A stretch of 64,000 bases of DNA from Lanius collurio. Its lineage: Eukaryota > Chordata > Aves > Passeriformes > Laniidae. Position 1 is the first letter of the stretch; each line of letters begins with the position of its first letter. A program made the translations under genes and the position numbers. Shown here piece after piece: positions 23,701 through 34,830 of this stretch. The DNA lies in the NCBI GenBank assembly GCA_020086605.1, contig JACBWW010000008.1, positions 26,115,441-26,179,440 on the forward strand, given 5' to 3'. Under the pieces are notes generated by a model that was not told where the DNA came from, did no database searches, and was given only the letters and a program-made list of their open reading frames with translations.

Positions 23701-26136
23701 GCTAGAAAAAGAGTTTTAAGAAACAAGAGTTGTTCTCAAGACAAGAATCATTACTAAAAAATAATTGTATTTTGTAACAATAAATTACAATTCTAGAAAT
23801 CTGAAGTTTGTGCATAATGATAAAACACTGCTTCGAATTTTTACCATCTGTTGAGCACCTAAATCCTGTCTCAGTCATGTGAGTTGCTCATATACCGCCA
23901 CTTACTGTGTCTGAGCACCTGGGAATTATTCTTCTAGATCCTCATGCCCATTCGTGGAATGCTGTCAGCTGGACTCTAAACTAGGGCATCAGCTCCTGTT
24001 GCTCATCCAATTCCCAGCAAGGAGTGTGGCTGTCTGCTTTTCAACATCCTCATGTGTCACTGCCTACCTTCTGCACTGGGCATTCTCCTAGCACACAGCT
24101 GTGCACACCCAAACATGTTTAGGAGTGTTTGTTCTGCAGAGCCAGACTCTTCTCAAAAGAGAACGACGAGAGTACACTGTGGTCAGAAGTTGCAACAAGG
24201 GAGATTTGGGTTGAAATAAGGAAAATTATTCAAGAGACTGATTAAAGTCTGAATTGGTTTAGCTAAAGGGGCCATTGAAATCTTCATTTTCTAAATCCTC
24301 AAAGACACCACTCCCCACTGGATTATAAGGAATAGGAACTTGTCCTCTATCATTCTTTTCCTAAGGTCAGAAGTTTGATTTCAGGTTTTATTTGAGAAGC
24401 AGTATCTCAAATGGATTCTTAAATTAAGCAGAGCATGTTTGGCCTTAGGGAAATGTAGCAATCATTTAATTTGAAGAAATTGCTTTTTCTGCCTTTAGAG
24501 TTTATTTTCTACTCACTACATTTTCTTTAATTTTGTGATGGTACTTCATTGCCCTTTGCTAGGAATACCTCCATGAGAAACAGTGTGACAGACAAAATCA
24601 GCATTATTTTTTCTATTTGTTTCTAATTGAGGAAGATTCATAAATAATCTTATAAGTGTTTGTATTTTTAATGATTTTGCCCAGATTTTTTTTTAAGTCT
24701 TTATAGAAGTTTTTTCAAATATGTCGTTCTATTGAAAAGGCCATTTATAGTTATGCAGAAAGAGCAAGGCATGTATATTCAATAAAAATTCTTATTTTAG
24801 GTTAAAGAAAACAAAAATAAATAAATGAAATAAATAAATGAAATAAATAAAACCAGATGTTGTCCTTGCAGATAGGCAGTCTTACTGGGATATTAAAGAT
24901 CAAGTACCAGGAAAACAAACACAAGTTCTTCTTTTCAGAATTCTTAGAGTGTGCATTATACTGTTAATTTGCATATGTTTTATTTTCAATTTTGCTTTCC
25001 ATGGAATTTTTTCTGATTAGTGTGCTGTGTGCTGTGTCTCACAGATGACCCGAGGAAGTTATGTGAAGTTTCTGTTTTTCCAGTCTCCAGAATTTCTCTC
25101 TTCAGGTGGGATCATTGTAAAGTTTCACGTGTTGATTCCTTCTTTTCAGTCTGTGGTTTGTAAGAAGCTGTCACAAACATTTCCATCACTAGCTTTCTGC
25201 TGTGTGGCTGCCTTTTTTCTCTTTGCAGAATTTAGTTCTTTGTGTTAATATACAGATAAAAAAGCTCCAAATCAAAGTAGGGATACCCCACTGCTAAAAC
25301 ACTCTTCTGGTTTTGAAAGATGATAATAGAACAGCATCGGTTAAAAACATGGCTTATTCATTGTACCTATTTGTTTCTTGTTAACAAACTATCACATGCA
25401 GAACTGAATTGCGTCCTAGAAAGAAAAGTTTTCTCTTGCACTTTTGCCCATGACTCACAGTGCAAAGGAAAAAAAAAAACATACCTGAAACACAACAGAG
25501 AAAAGGAGAGCTAAGTAAAGATTAATTATTAGTAATTATGTCAGTGCTAAACTGATAGCCTAGAATGCTTTTAATGTACTAATAGTCTTTATGTGGTTTC
25601 TTCCAACTGAAAGATATGATTCTGATTAAAAGGCAAATCAGTGTCCCCAGATAATTCTGAGTAACAATTAAATCATCTTGGTAGAAAATAATTAAGTGGA
25701 AAATTGCACAGTCTTGATGGGAGGGAACTTTTTCAAAATTTCCTGTTTAGGACTCAGCTGTTTTTTTCTCTAGTTTCTTATAGATCGGGTAGTTAATGAT
25801 GGCAAAGACATCTTCCTTCAGGTTATCTCCATGGAGTAGGCTTAAGAACATTAATGTGTTGGAGGAAAAGATGCATCATACCTACTGTTGTTGTAATTTC
25901 TTGATTTAAGCTGTGCGAAATAAATACTATTAGAAAAGCATTCATGCTGGGTCATATGAAAGGTCCATCCCTATCTCTTCTCCAGCTGTAGCCAGTAGCA
26001 GTTACTTGAGGAAGAGAATATGGCAAAACTTAGCAGCTTTGTGGTTAATCTAAAGAATACTAAATAAGTGATAAAATACAGCTCGTCTAAAACATTTTTG
26101 TACACAGTGATTATTCAAACATTAAGAAAGACAGCA
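20701..26136. other. AT-rich unique DNA with minor repeat traces
   Basis: No gene is recognised. Small items: a 22-bp near-perfect tandem duplication (TTTGGTTACCTTAGACTA twice) at about 21490-21533; a stretch at about 22235-22330 readable as RPNWLNQECFNEIKNL, which may be an old LINE ORF2 trace; a TAAA-type microsatellite at 24815-24852; and a stretch at about 25946-26030 (CTGGGTCATATGAAAGGTCCAT...) resembling an old amniote interspersed repeat usually beginning GGGTCAGACCAAAGGTCCAT. All of these are weak. Confidence 0.4.
24815..24852. repeat. TAAA/TGAA microsatellite
   Basis: AAATAAATAAATGAAATAAA continues for about 38 bp as alternating AAAT and AATG units. A simple repeat without further structure. 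Confidence 0.8.
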
Positions 26137-26316
26137 TGTAGTGGGTTGACCCTGGCTGGATGCCAGGTGCCCTCCAAAGCTGTTCTGTCACTCCCCTCTT
26201 CAGCTTGACAAGGACAAGATAAAATGATAAAAAGCTCATGGTCAAGATAAGGAAAGGGGGAGATCACTTAGTGATTATTGTCATGGGCAAAACAGACTCA
26301 ACTTGTGGAAAATTAG

Positions 26317-26322
26317 TTTATT
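26317..26322 (-). terminator. Poly(A) signal of the 1.1-kb LTR
   Basis: AATAAA on the minus strand (plus TTTATT) in GGTAATAAAC, about 180 bp from the LTR end. The truncated copy keeps the same signal at 42582-42587. Confidence 0.6.
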
Positions 26323-26534
26323 ACCAATCAAATGAGAAAAGAATAAAGGGAAATAAAAATAAATCTTAAAACACTTTCCCCCAACCCCTCTCATCTATCC
26401 AGGCTCCACTTCACTCCTAATTTCTCACTTCTTCCCCCCAGCAGAGCAGGGGCATGGAGAATGGGGGTTATGGTCAATTCGTCACATTGTCTCTTTTGCT
26501 CCTTCATCCTCATGGGGAAGATTCCTCACACTCT

Positions 26535-26960
26535 TCCCCTGCTCCAGTGTGGGGTCTCTCCCATGGGAGACAGTCCTCCACAAACTTCTCCCATGGGCTG
26601 CAGTTCTCCATGAACTGTTCCAGGTGGGTCCCTTGCATGGGGTACAGTCAGAAAGGCTGCTCCAGCATGGGTCCCTTGTGGGCTCACAGGTCCTGCCAGC
26701 AAACCTGCTCCAGTGTGGGCTCCTCTCTCCATGGGCCACAGGTCCTCTCAGGAGCCTGCTCCAGCACGAGCTTCCTATGGGGTCACAGCATCCTTTGATG
26801 GCATCCCCCTGCCTCCCAGTGTGCGGGGTCCTCCAGGGGTTGCAGGTGAATCTCTGCTCCCCCATGGACTTCCAAGAGCTGCCTCACCATGGTCTGCACC
26901 TCAGGCTACAGGGCAATCTCTGCTCCTGCACCTGGAGCAACTCCTGCCCCTCCTCCCTCA
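26535..26960 (-). repeat. Minisatellite-like array inside the solo LTR
   Basis: Imperfect repeats of about 35-45 bp, each containing a variant of CTCCAGTGTGGG(T/G)CC followed by CATGGG and a CAGTCCT or CAGGTCCT block on the plus strand. About nine or ten units can be counted. The shorter copy at 42790-43080 has the same kind of units. The array explains the many overlapping reading frames here in several phases. Confidence 0.7.
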
Positions 26961-27047
26961 CTGACCTTGTGTCTGTAGAGCTGTTCTTCCCACACTCTCA
27001 CTCCTCTCTTCAGTAGAGAAATTGCTTGTCAGTAATTTTTCCACCTT

Positions 27048-27055
27048 CTTAAATA
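27048..27055 (-). promoter_or_regulatory. TATA-like box of the 1.1-kb LTR
   Basis: TATTTAAG on the minus strand, in ATATTTAAGAAGG, near the start of the LTR where U3 promoter elements belong. Confidence 0.5.
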
Positions 27056-27224
27056 TGTTATCCCTGAGGCACTGCCACTGTCACTGGTGGGCTCAGCCTT
27101 GGCTGGCAGCAGATCCATCTTGGATCTGTCTGGCACTGTCTCTATTGGACATGGGAAAAGGTCCTGACAACTGCTCACAGATGCCACCCCTGTAGCCCCC
27201 ACCATTGCCATGAAAACCCGTACA

Positions 27225-30200
27225 GCAGTATGATTCTTAATGATGATATAACGAGATTTTGAATAGCAATATATTTTTTGGAAAAAAGTATTAGTTTCTC
27301 TTTTGTAATGGTATTAATACACTTACTGGAAAAAATTCTTAAGAGTTTTCTTCTAATATAGATACATCTCATAACTGAGTAGCCAGCCATTTGACTGTTA
27401 AATTTGCTTATGCTTATGATTAAACATTACTCAGAGGCACTGCCATCAGTAGCCATCAGTAGAATGGCATGCCATGAACATTAGGCCAGGTTCCTATCTG
27501 AATGGAGTCAAAACGAGTATCATCATCATTGTAGAATTCTGCCTTCTACATATTACATACTTTATTGATTTAACATGTCCTCATCTACTAAAATTTCTGA
27601 TTGATTTAAGGAGCAAATAACTCAGTGGAGTTCTAATATTTTTGCATTTGAAGAGGATAAAATGTAAGAATATAAGGCAGTACATAAAATACACTTTTGC
27701 AGCAATTGTGTAAGTTAGCAACTTAGTATCATTTGTGTTTAGTGTCTTTTAAACAGCTATCTCTGTCCTACAAAAATGGATGAGACCATTTCCTAGAATA
27801 TATTAAGAGATGAATCAGTTTGAGATATAAATAACTAGGAGACAGGTCCTTTAAAAGCCTGTTTTTGTAACCACCTCTTCTTCTATTTGTCTTTTCAGAC
27901 AATGTGAGATTCTGAGGGACATACTGTGTTAATTAGATGTAGGTTTTTGTGGAAATGCATTCTGGTTTAGAAATGCAAATAGGCTTTCTGTAACAGTACA
28001 AATATCCAGTAAGAAATTACTTGTTTTATGATAATGTAACTTCACTTACAAATCAGATAAAGGAAAACATTTAAACTCTGAAAAGGTTGGCTGGTTTCTC
28101 ATTTAACTACCAATACAGAGAGACCATGTTATTGGATAAATACTACTTTGTGTTCATATCATAACTGTTTATCAGTTACGTCTCAGGTTGTTAACTCAGT
28201 ATTTCTATATATACATATCTCACATCAATCAGGCTGTTGTTGTGATACAGAAATTGTTTTGGTTAGAATTTAAGCAAAAATTTCAGTTGGGATAAACGTT
28301 ACAGTTATTTCATTAATGTTTTTACGAGAAAACATATTTCTAGAAAATAAATAGGGTTCATGGTTTTTCTCCTCCTCTGTGTGATTAAATTGGTCAGTGA
28401 GAACTTTTGGCACAGACACATAGGAAATAATGAATTTAAATACAACTAGAGGATGCAGTCTGCATTTCTTCCATTATGTTCCAATTTTGTTTTGATAATA
28501 ACTGTAATTAAACTATATGCCAGCTGTGAGAGAATGAGACACTCAGTGAAGGCATCCATGAAAGCTATGGGTTTGTTACAAATCCACAATTAAAAGAAAT
28601 AGGAACATTTCATTAATTTCTTTGGGAAGTAGTCAAGTGATCAAGCATGGTTTAATAGAGTAGGAAGTTGTCACATTGTACAGTGATCCCAGCCTAGATA
28701 AAAGAGTTATCTGTATTAACATATAAACTCAACTGAATGCACTAGCCTTGTACATAAGAATTTACAGACATTTATAGGGCAAGGGATACAAGGCTGAATT
28801 AGCAAATGGTACATTTCATATAAAGTCTGTACTAAAAAAAAGTATCAAACTATTTTGTATGTATATTGGAAATCATAAGACAAGGATGATTCCTGAAGAG
28901 CAGCTCTCAGTGATGACAGCTGTATTCCTTATAGTTATGTAAATTCCAGAGATGTGCTTATCATTACATTGTATTTCAAAAATAAACAGATAGAAATAAC
29001 TTCTGTAAAACTAGAAGACTTGGTTAATTCATGTGTTCATTAATTCATTCAAGCCTTATAAAATTTTCACTTTTCTTCAGCACAGTTAGAGGTAGTTGGG
29101 TCTTTGAATTGTCCCTCACCTACTAGGAGCCCCATTTTCTCCATTATACCAACACAGATCACAAGTTTCACTGGCTGCAGGCTTGAACAAGTGTGGTAGT
29201 AGAGGAATATTTTTCACTAGTTGACAGACAACTTTTACATAAGATGTGTTCTCACTCCTGGCAGAAGTCCTGCATGCCACGGTTGCATGGCAGGCTTGCC
29301 CAGAGAGTGCCAGGTCCTTCAGGACCAAGCAGTCTCCCTTCCTTTGCTCCTGTCAGCCTCCACACTGCCACCCTCAGTCACACCCTGTGATCTTGAAGCT
29401 TGGCATGGCTGCCTCCCTCCTAGAGCCATGCCTGCTTGCCAGTGTGGTCCATGCAGCCAGAGGTCACTCTGACTGAGATCCTTCTGAGGGCAGCCTCTGT
29501 GTGTTAATGTAAAGATCACCGGCCTGTCTGAAGATAAAAGGACTGAGGATTTCTCCAGCAAATGGCAGTCTCACACATCCAAAGAAAAAGAGTGCAAGAA
29601 TAAAGTACCATAAGTGGAGACTGGTTTGGAGGGCTGGAGAAGGGTTACACTGTCACACAGCCTTGGCTGCTACAGTGGTTGTGTTTCTCTGTAAGAGGCA
29701 CAAAAGATATGTGGAGAAGAATCATAGACATAATGACTGGAAATGTGGTACAGAATTTGAAAATAAACCAGCATCAGTGCATTGTGACCATGACCAAAAC
29801 TCCAGGAACAAGGAAGGAATATATTTCTAATGACGTGGAATACATGCAGAGCATCCTGGACTTGCTGGCCTAGGAGCACAAATGGGTGAACAAGAACTTT
29901 ACAAGTGCCAACCATTATTAGGCCTTTCTCAGATAGCATTGGCTACAGCTATGTCAAAAGGATGATCACCACGTTCTAAGGACATCCTGGTCCTGCTGGT
30001 CCTGGCTGTACTTCCTGGGTGAGCTTTCTGTGTGATGAAAGGAGCAGAACTTTAGAGGCACACTGCTCATGTGAGAGGAATTGAGAAGCCATCACAAATG
30101 CCATGTGTTCTCTTAATGTCCTGAAAGTGCATTTTGTCTTTCTCTAGGGACACATCAGATGGTTTTGGTGGCTGCTTCTTCAGAGGAAGTCATTGTAGAA

Positions 30201-33200
30201 AACAGCAACAGAAAAAATATTGTTCTCTCTGTAGTTCCCTAGCTTCTTATTTTGTTTCTTAGAGTATTTCTACATTTTAAAACAGAGAGTTGCCCTGTTT
30301 TCCTGTTTGAGTTCCTCTGCTGCCTTTTATTTTTCTTTTTCTTCTTGAATTGCTGGGAGGGTGAGGAATGGCAGGGGCAAACTGCCACAACCCCTCAACA
30401 GTGACTCTCCAAGGAAGGCTGGGCGTTTTTGATAGATAAGGGCTGTTGGAGAGATAAAAACAGACTGCAGTCTTCTCTCTGTACTCCTATGAAGTACCTG
30501 CCCCTCACTACCTGACATGCTCCTTTTCGCATTTTCCCCACCTGTAAAGCCCTTTCCTTATTGACTCCTTAAGACTGGGTCTTCCAGCTTTTATCTTCTT
30601 TCCTGCCTTTCTCCCAGTCCTATGTGCTTCTTGTTCTGCCTAGATGTCAGAATTCTGATGGAGCTCCTATACAGAGTAACTTCAGGTTAGTGCAGTTGTA
30701 CTGATACAAATGTCATTATACTGAAAATAAAGTTAGGCCCTTGCACTCTTAATTTAATAAATCTTGCATTCCATAAATGATCCGTTGGTGTTAAGGACTG
30801 TTTTTTAGAATGTAGTGGGTTATTTTAACAGATTCCAAGCCTACAAACTCTTCTCAATGAATTATTCTCTAGAAACAAAATTATTATGCTTCTAGATCAG
30901 CCACAGGGGAATCTTTCTCTCATGATGATAGGGCAGGTTAAAATCCTGACCTAAACCAGATTTCTGAAGTGATACACCAGTTATATGAGATTGGATGAGG
31001 AAAGCTGATAATCTCCTCAGGGACTGGCCAAAATCTATTCCAGCAGTAGCTGTGCTTTTTTATACCCTACTGGAAATCTGCTTCAATTTTTCTTACTTTA
31101 GTGGTTAGTATCCTTATAGTTTACTGTCTGGTTTTATGTTCTGTTTCTACTTGTTGTTTTTGCTCCAGATTTGTTCGTTAGCCTAAACTGCTATTGCACT
31201 TTTCCAGTGTTTACTCTCTTTTGTATTTATAGACATACATTATCTTTATAGGGACACGTAAATGCCTGTTCCATTTTCTGCCTCAGCCTTTACTTTGCAC
31301 ACTAACCCAGCCAAGTTCTATCAGTCACCTTTTAATAGATATGCTTTAGAGCCTTTACATCATCTTGGTGACCTTTATTTTCTTCTGTCCTAATTTGAAA
31401 GACTCTTTCTTGAATGTAGGTGACCTGTCTTCTGTGTATAAGAGATTTTACTACTACCTTAAAATATTCTCCTTAATCCAGTGCTCTTAGGGTCAGAGTT
31501 GCCTTTTCTTGGCAATATTCTACCAGAGGCTGAATGTGCTTGTATTGACTTGCCTGACTGGCTTAAATATTGCTAGTAGTGTAGCCACAGGCACACAATG
31601 TTCATTAAAAGCTGAAAAAGCTAATTCAAAATCATGGGGAAATGTTTAAGACCTGTCTCACAGAGCTCTGCCTGCTGCCACAGTTACTAGGGCTGCATTA
31701 CGTCAGCTGGCTATAAACTGGATAGTGCAGGTATAAATGTCTAAAGTTATCATTTTTACAGATCTCAGTGATAGTTCTTCACTATTACTTCTCATCTTTC
31801 ACTACTAATCCATTAGTGATTTACTTTTTGTTCTCTTTTCCCTATCATCAAGACTCTAGGGCTGTAAAGCCTGTTTTGAGTAGGGCCAAAACTGTACATG
31901 CAGACCTTAACAATATATACTTCTTTTACAGAAATTAAGACAGTGATGATGTGAACAGTACTTCTTGGTTCACTTTCATTTTGGAAGTTTCCTTCCCAGG
32001 CAAATCTTAGCTTTCTCATCCCTTCTTCCTTGTTTTGATCTCCTTGTGTTTAGCAGAATCAAGCAGATGCAGAAATAAGACAACTGGGCACAGCCTGCTA
32101 CAATGCTGGTTAAATACATATTAGGTTCTACCTTGTGTTCCTTATTTTTGAGGTGATAGCATCTGTTCAAGCACACATTCCATATTTATCAGGAGTGATT
32201 TTATCCCTTTCAACACAGAGTCACTGGTAGGATTTGTTCAGAGCTGGCTGAATGCTCTGGGCATGTGATAAATTTTAGGGACACCATCAGCTGAGTCTTC
32301 TCTGCCAGCTATACATTCTGTTTCCCAGCATGCTGTCCTTAGCATTTGTTTGATCTCAGAGTGAGCCTGTTCAGAAATTTATAAATAATAAGGAAAAAAA
32401 AAAAGATAATTGTCTTCCAGTAGCAGCTGAGCTCCCTAAACTCTCTTAACATGGAGTCAAATGGATGACACAGCACACATGATGGGAGCAATGCAAGCAG
32501 AGGTGCAGTCTGACACTGATCCTCTGAGCAGCAGCTGGTGCTTAGCACAGCCAAACCACACTGAAGGAGCACACTTGAAGTTTTGTAGTTTCTGTGTGGA
32601 TAGATCACAAGGCACATACTCCTTACCTGAAAATGTTTTTCAAGAAACACAAATGTTTGACACTGTTCCTATGATTACTGTTTTAAATAGTCTGTGGAAT
32701 GTCCATTTGGTCACAAGATGTGAGCAATGCTGATCTGGATTGGAAAGACTTGACTCTGGTAACAACTTATCATCCCCACCCCTGAAATCTCCTTTCATTA
32801 TGAAAAAGAGACTTCTTGCTCAGTCTGTTTCATTAAAAGAATCTTTACTATACATGCATACATTTCATTTTATATTCAGTTCACTCACTTGAATACAGAG
32901 AAGATAAAAATGTGATTCAGCAAAAGCATTAGTAAGAATATGTAAAAATGTCTTTATATAAGTAGAGATAGATGACTACTGAATAGTTACGTTAGTAAAA
33001 TTCACAGCTTTACTGCATAATGTGAAACTCTCTTCAAGTCAAATATCTCTCAAAATTACCCAAAAAAAGGGGGGTTTTCCTTCTATTTAATCAGCTTTTT
33101 GATGTAAAGCCAACACCTTTCACTCCATTGTAAAATTTTTTTCTGCTATTCTAGAATATAGAACATGAGTTATTGGTACACAAAAACTATTACGGGTGCA

Positions 33201-34529
33201 GTTTATGTTGAAGGGGTATTAGGTTTCCCTTGGAAAAAAATCATGAGCAAGAAGCATTCAAAAGGAGCCACAGCAACCTGTAGAGCATGTAGCTGATGCT
33301 CCCAATTATTCTTTTTCTGCTGCTGCATTCCTACACTCCAGAGCACACCTCTCACCTTTACAGCCATCACAGTCCAAACATTGCTTGCACTGAACAGAAT
33401 CACTGTTTTGCCTGAAGCAAGGAACATAAGAGTTGCAAAACTGACTCCTCCTCTAATGGGGTGAGCATGTACAAGTACACAGAGTTGTATTTCTCCCAGA
33501 GCTGCCAGGCTGAATATTTTGCAGTCAGAGCTCTAAAGCTTACAGGCTTTTTCTTTGTTTATCTTCCTTTAGGGTCTTACCCTCTCTTTCTTTCTGGATT
33601 TTTTCCTTTTTTATATATATGAGAAACTCCTTGAAACGCTGGATTTTCAAGTCCTTTTTCAGGAAGCATTCATAAGCTGGCATGGGTCAACATATATTTC
33701 ATTACCAGGCAAAAGTAAGTACTGCAGTTAAATCTATTCCTACTGTATGTTTACCTTACTATAAAGGGTTTGCTGTTGTATGAAGGACAGAGTAGGCTGT
33801 AGCTCTGTTAGCAGAAATTAAAAACTTACAGAAATAGATAAAACCAGTTCAGCTTAATATGGTATGCTAAATATCATGTGGCTCACAGTCAGGGAAAGAA
33901 AAAAAAAGCATTTTTACTTGTAACCCAGTGATCTTTTGAAATACTGAAATAAGCTGTGGACAGAGAGATGCCACTCCTTCTGAATGGTTTTTTTAAGTGA
34001 CAGTTGGACCGTGTTTATTATTTTTAAGCATTTTTAATCTGCTTGGTAGTACTAGTCTCATTATATTACTGCTTTATATCATTTACATTCACTAAATATA
34101 GCTTATTTTTGTTATTTCTGGAACTCTCATAACTGCCATTATATTTTCCACTGTCTGATGTTCCCTAGCTATTATTTTATTCTTCCTATGTTACCTTCTC
34201 CGGTGTCTACACATACATTCACTAGTTCTCAGATTCTGTTTTGTGTTATTATCATCAGAATGTGTTGGTATTGGCATAGACTGGCAGTGAAAGGCTGAAG
34301 GGAAATAGATCTCAGAGAGAAGATAAAGACTGGTAAATGATCTAGCAAGGAGTAAAGAAAACCATGTGCTTTGATCCAAAAAGCATTTCTTTGCCAATTT
34401 TTCATGCATTTTATTGAAACACTGTACCATCAACATCTGTAATATTTTTGCTGTTCCAACAGTCACCTGGGAATTCATTAGTACCCTGGGAATGAATACG
34501 GTTTCCCTTGCTATGAGTTCCCTCTAGAG
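27225..34529. other. Mostly unique AT-rich DNA
   Basis: No gene is recognised except a doubtful coding-like remnant at 29679-29980. A moderately GC-rich patch lies at about 29240-29490, with overlapping short frames in all phases and no motif. Otherwise there are T-runs and scattered AT-rich stretches. Confidence 0.45.
29679..29980 (+). pseudogene. Coding-like remnant, origin unknown
   Basis: A 64-codon frame begins at 29679 and ends with TAG at 29871-29873. Reading on in the same phase gives more protein-like text (EHKWVNKNFTSANHY) before another stop. The composition, with charged residues and few low-complexity runs, looks more like decayed coding sequence than the surrounding AT-rich DNA. 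I do not recognise a family, and there is no intron signal or poly(A) tail that I can tie to it. It may be a fragment of a processed pseudogene or only a chance frame. Confidence 0.25.
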
Positions 34530-34830
34530 AGCGCAGCAGCCTGCGAGACAGTTGTGTGGATTCTGTGTCTGTGTTACCAGCGTAAGATTTCGGCTGCAGA
34601 AATGCTGTGCTGCAGCTATCAGTCTTTTTCTTCTTTTGAGAGTCGGCTTGCTTTTGTTGAGCTGCACTACGCGCTCCCACAAGGCAGGCAGATGGATTGC
34701 CCAGGCAGCAAGCAAGTTTAGCAACAAGTAATGCTCGAACGCCTGTGTCGGGAAAGCAGCCATTTACCATGTGCACGTTTCGCAGCTCCAGGCATCCACA
34801 GCGAGTCTGCAGCGTGAATGCACGTCAGGC
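34530..34830. promoter_or_regulatory. Local CpG cluster, possible small CpG island
   Basis: About 15 CpG dinucleotides occur within 300 bp (for example AGCGCAGCAGCCTGCGAG, ACGCGCTCC, CTCGAACGCCTGTGTCGGG, CAGCGAGTCTGCAGCGTG), while most of the window has almost none. In vertebrates, unmethylated promoters and some enhancers keep CpG; old GC-rich repeats usually lose it. No start site, exon or TATA box can be assigned. A minus-strand frame of 121 codons covers the cluster but shows no motif. Alternatives are a young unrecognised repeat or a chance cluster. Confidence 0.3.

Larger units (their letters stand above)
26137..27224 (-). mobile_element. Solo LTR, about 1.1 kb, full length
   Basis: Plus strand begins TGTAGTGGGTTGACCCTGGC and ends CATGAAAACCCGTACA, giving TGTA...TACA inverted ends. 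The element reads on the minus strand: U3 with the TATA-like TATTTAAGAAGG (27048-27055), a long GC-rich middle of imperfect about 40-bp units, then AATAAA (26317-26322) and the U5 end. I recognise this as a family that is common in songbird genomes, from memory. A second, truncated copy is at 42414. No internal retroviral sequence adjoins it. ACAGCA occurs just outside the left end (26131-26136) and again at 27222-27227, where it overlaps the right end. Reading frames up to 155 codons inside it are by-products of the GC-rich repeat. Confidence 0.85.

Noticed and set aside
26454..27016. Several overlapping frames of up to 155 codons on both strands
   Set aside because: They lie inside the minisatellite part of a solo LTR. 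The repeat leaves all phases open, and the same is true of the copy at 42794-43183.
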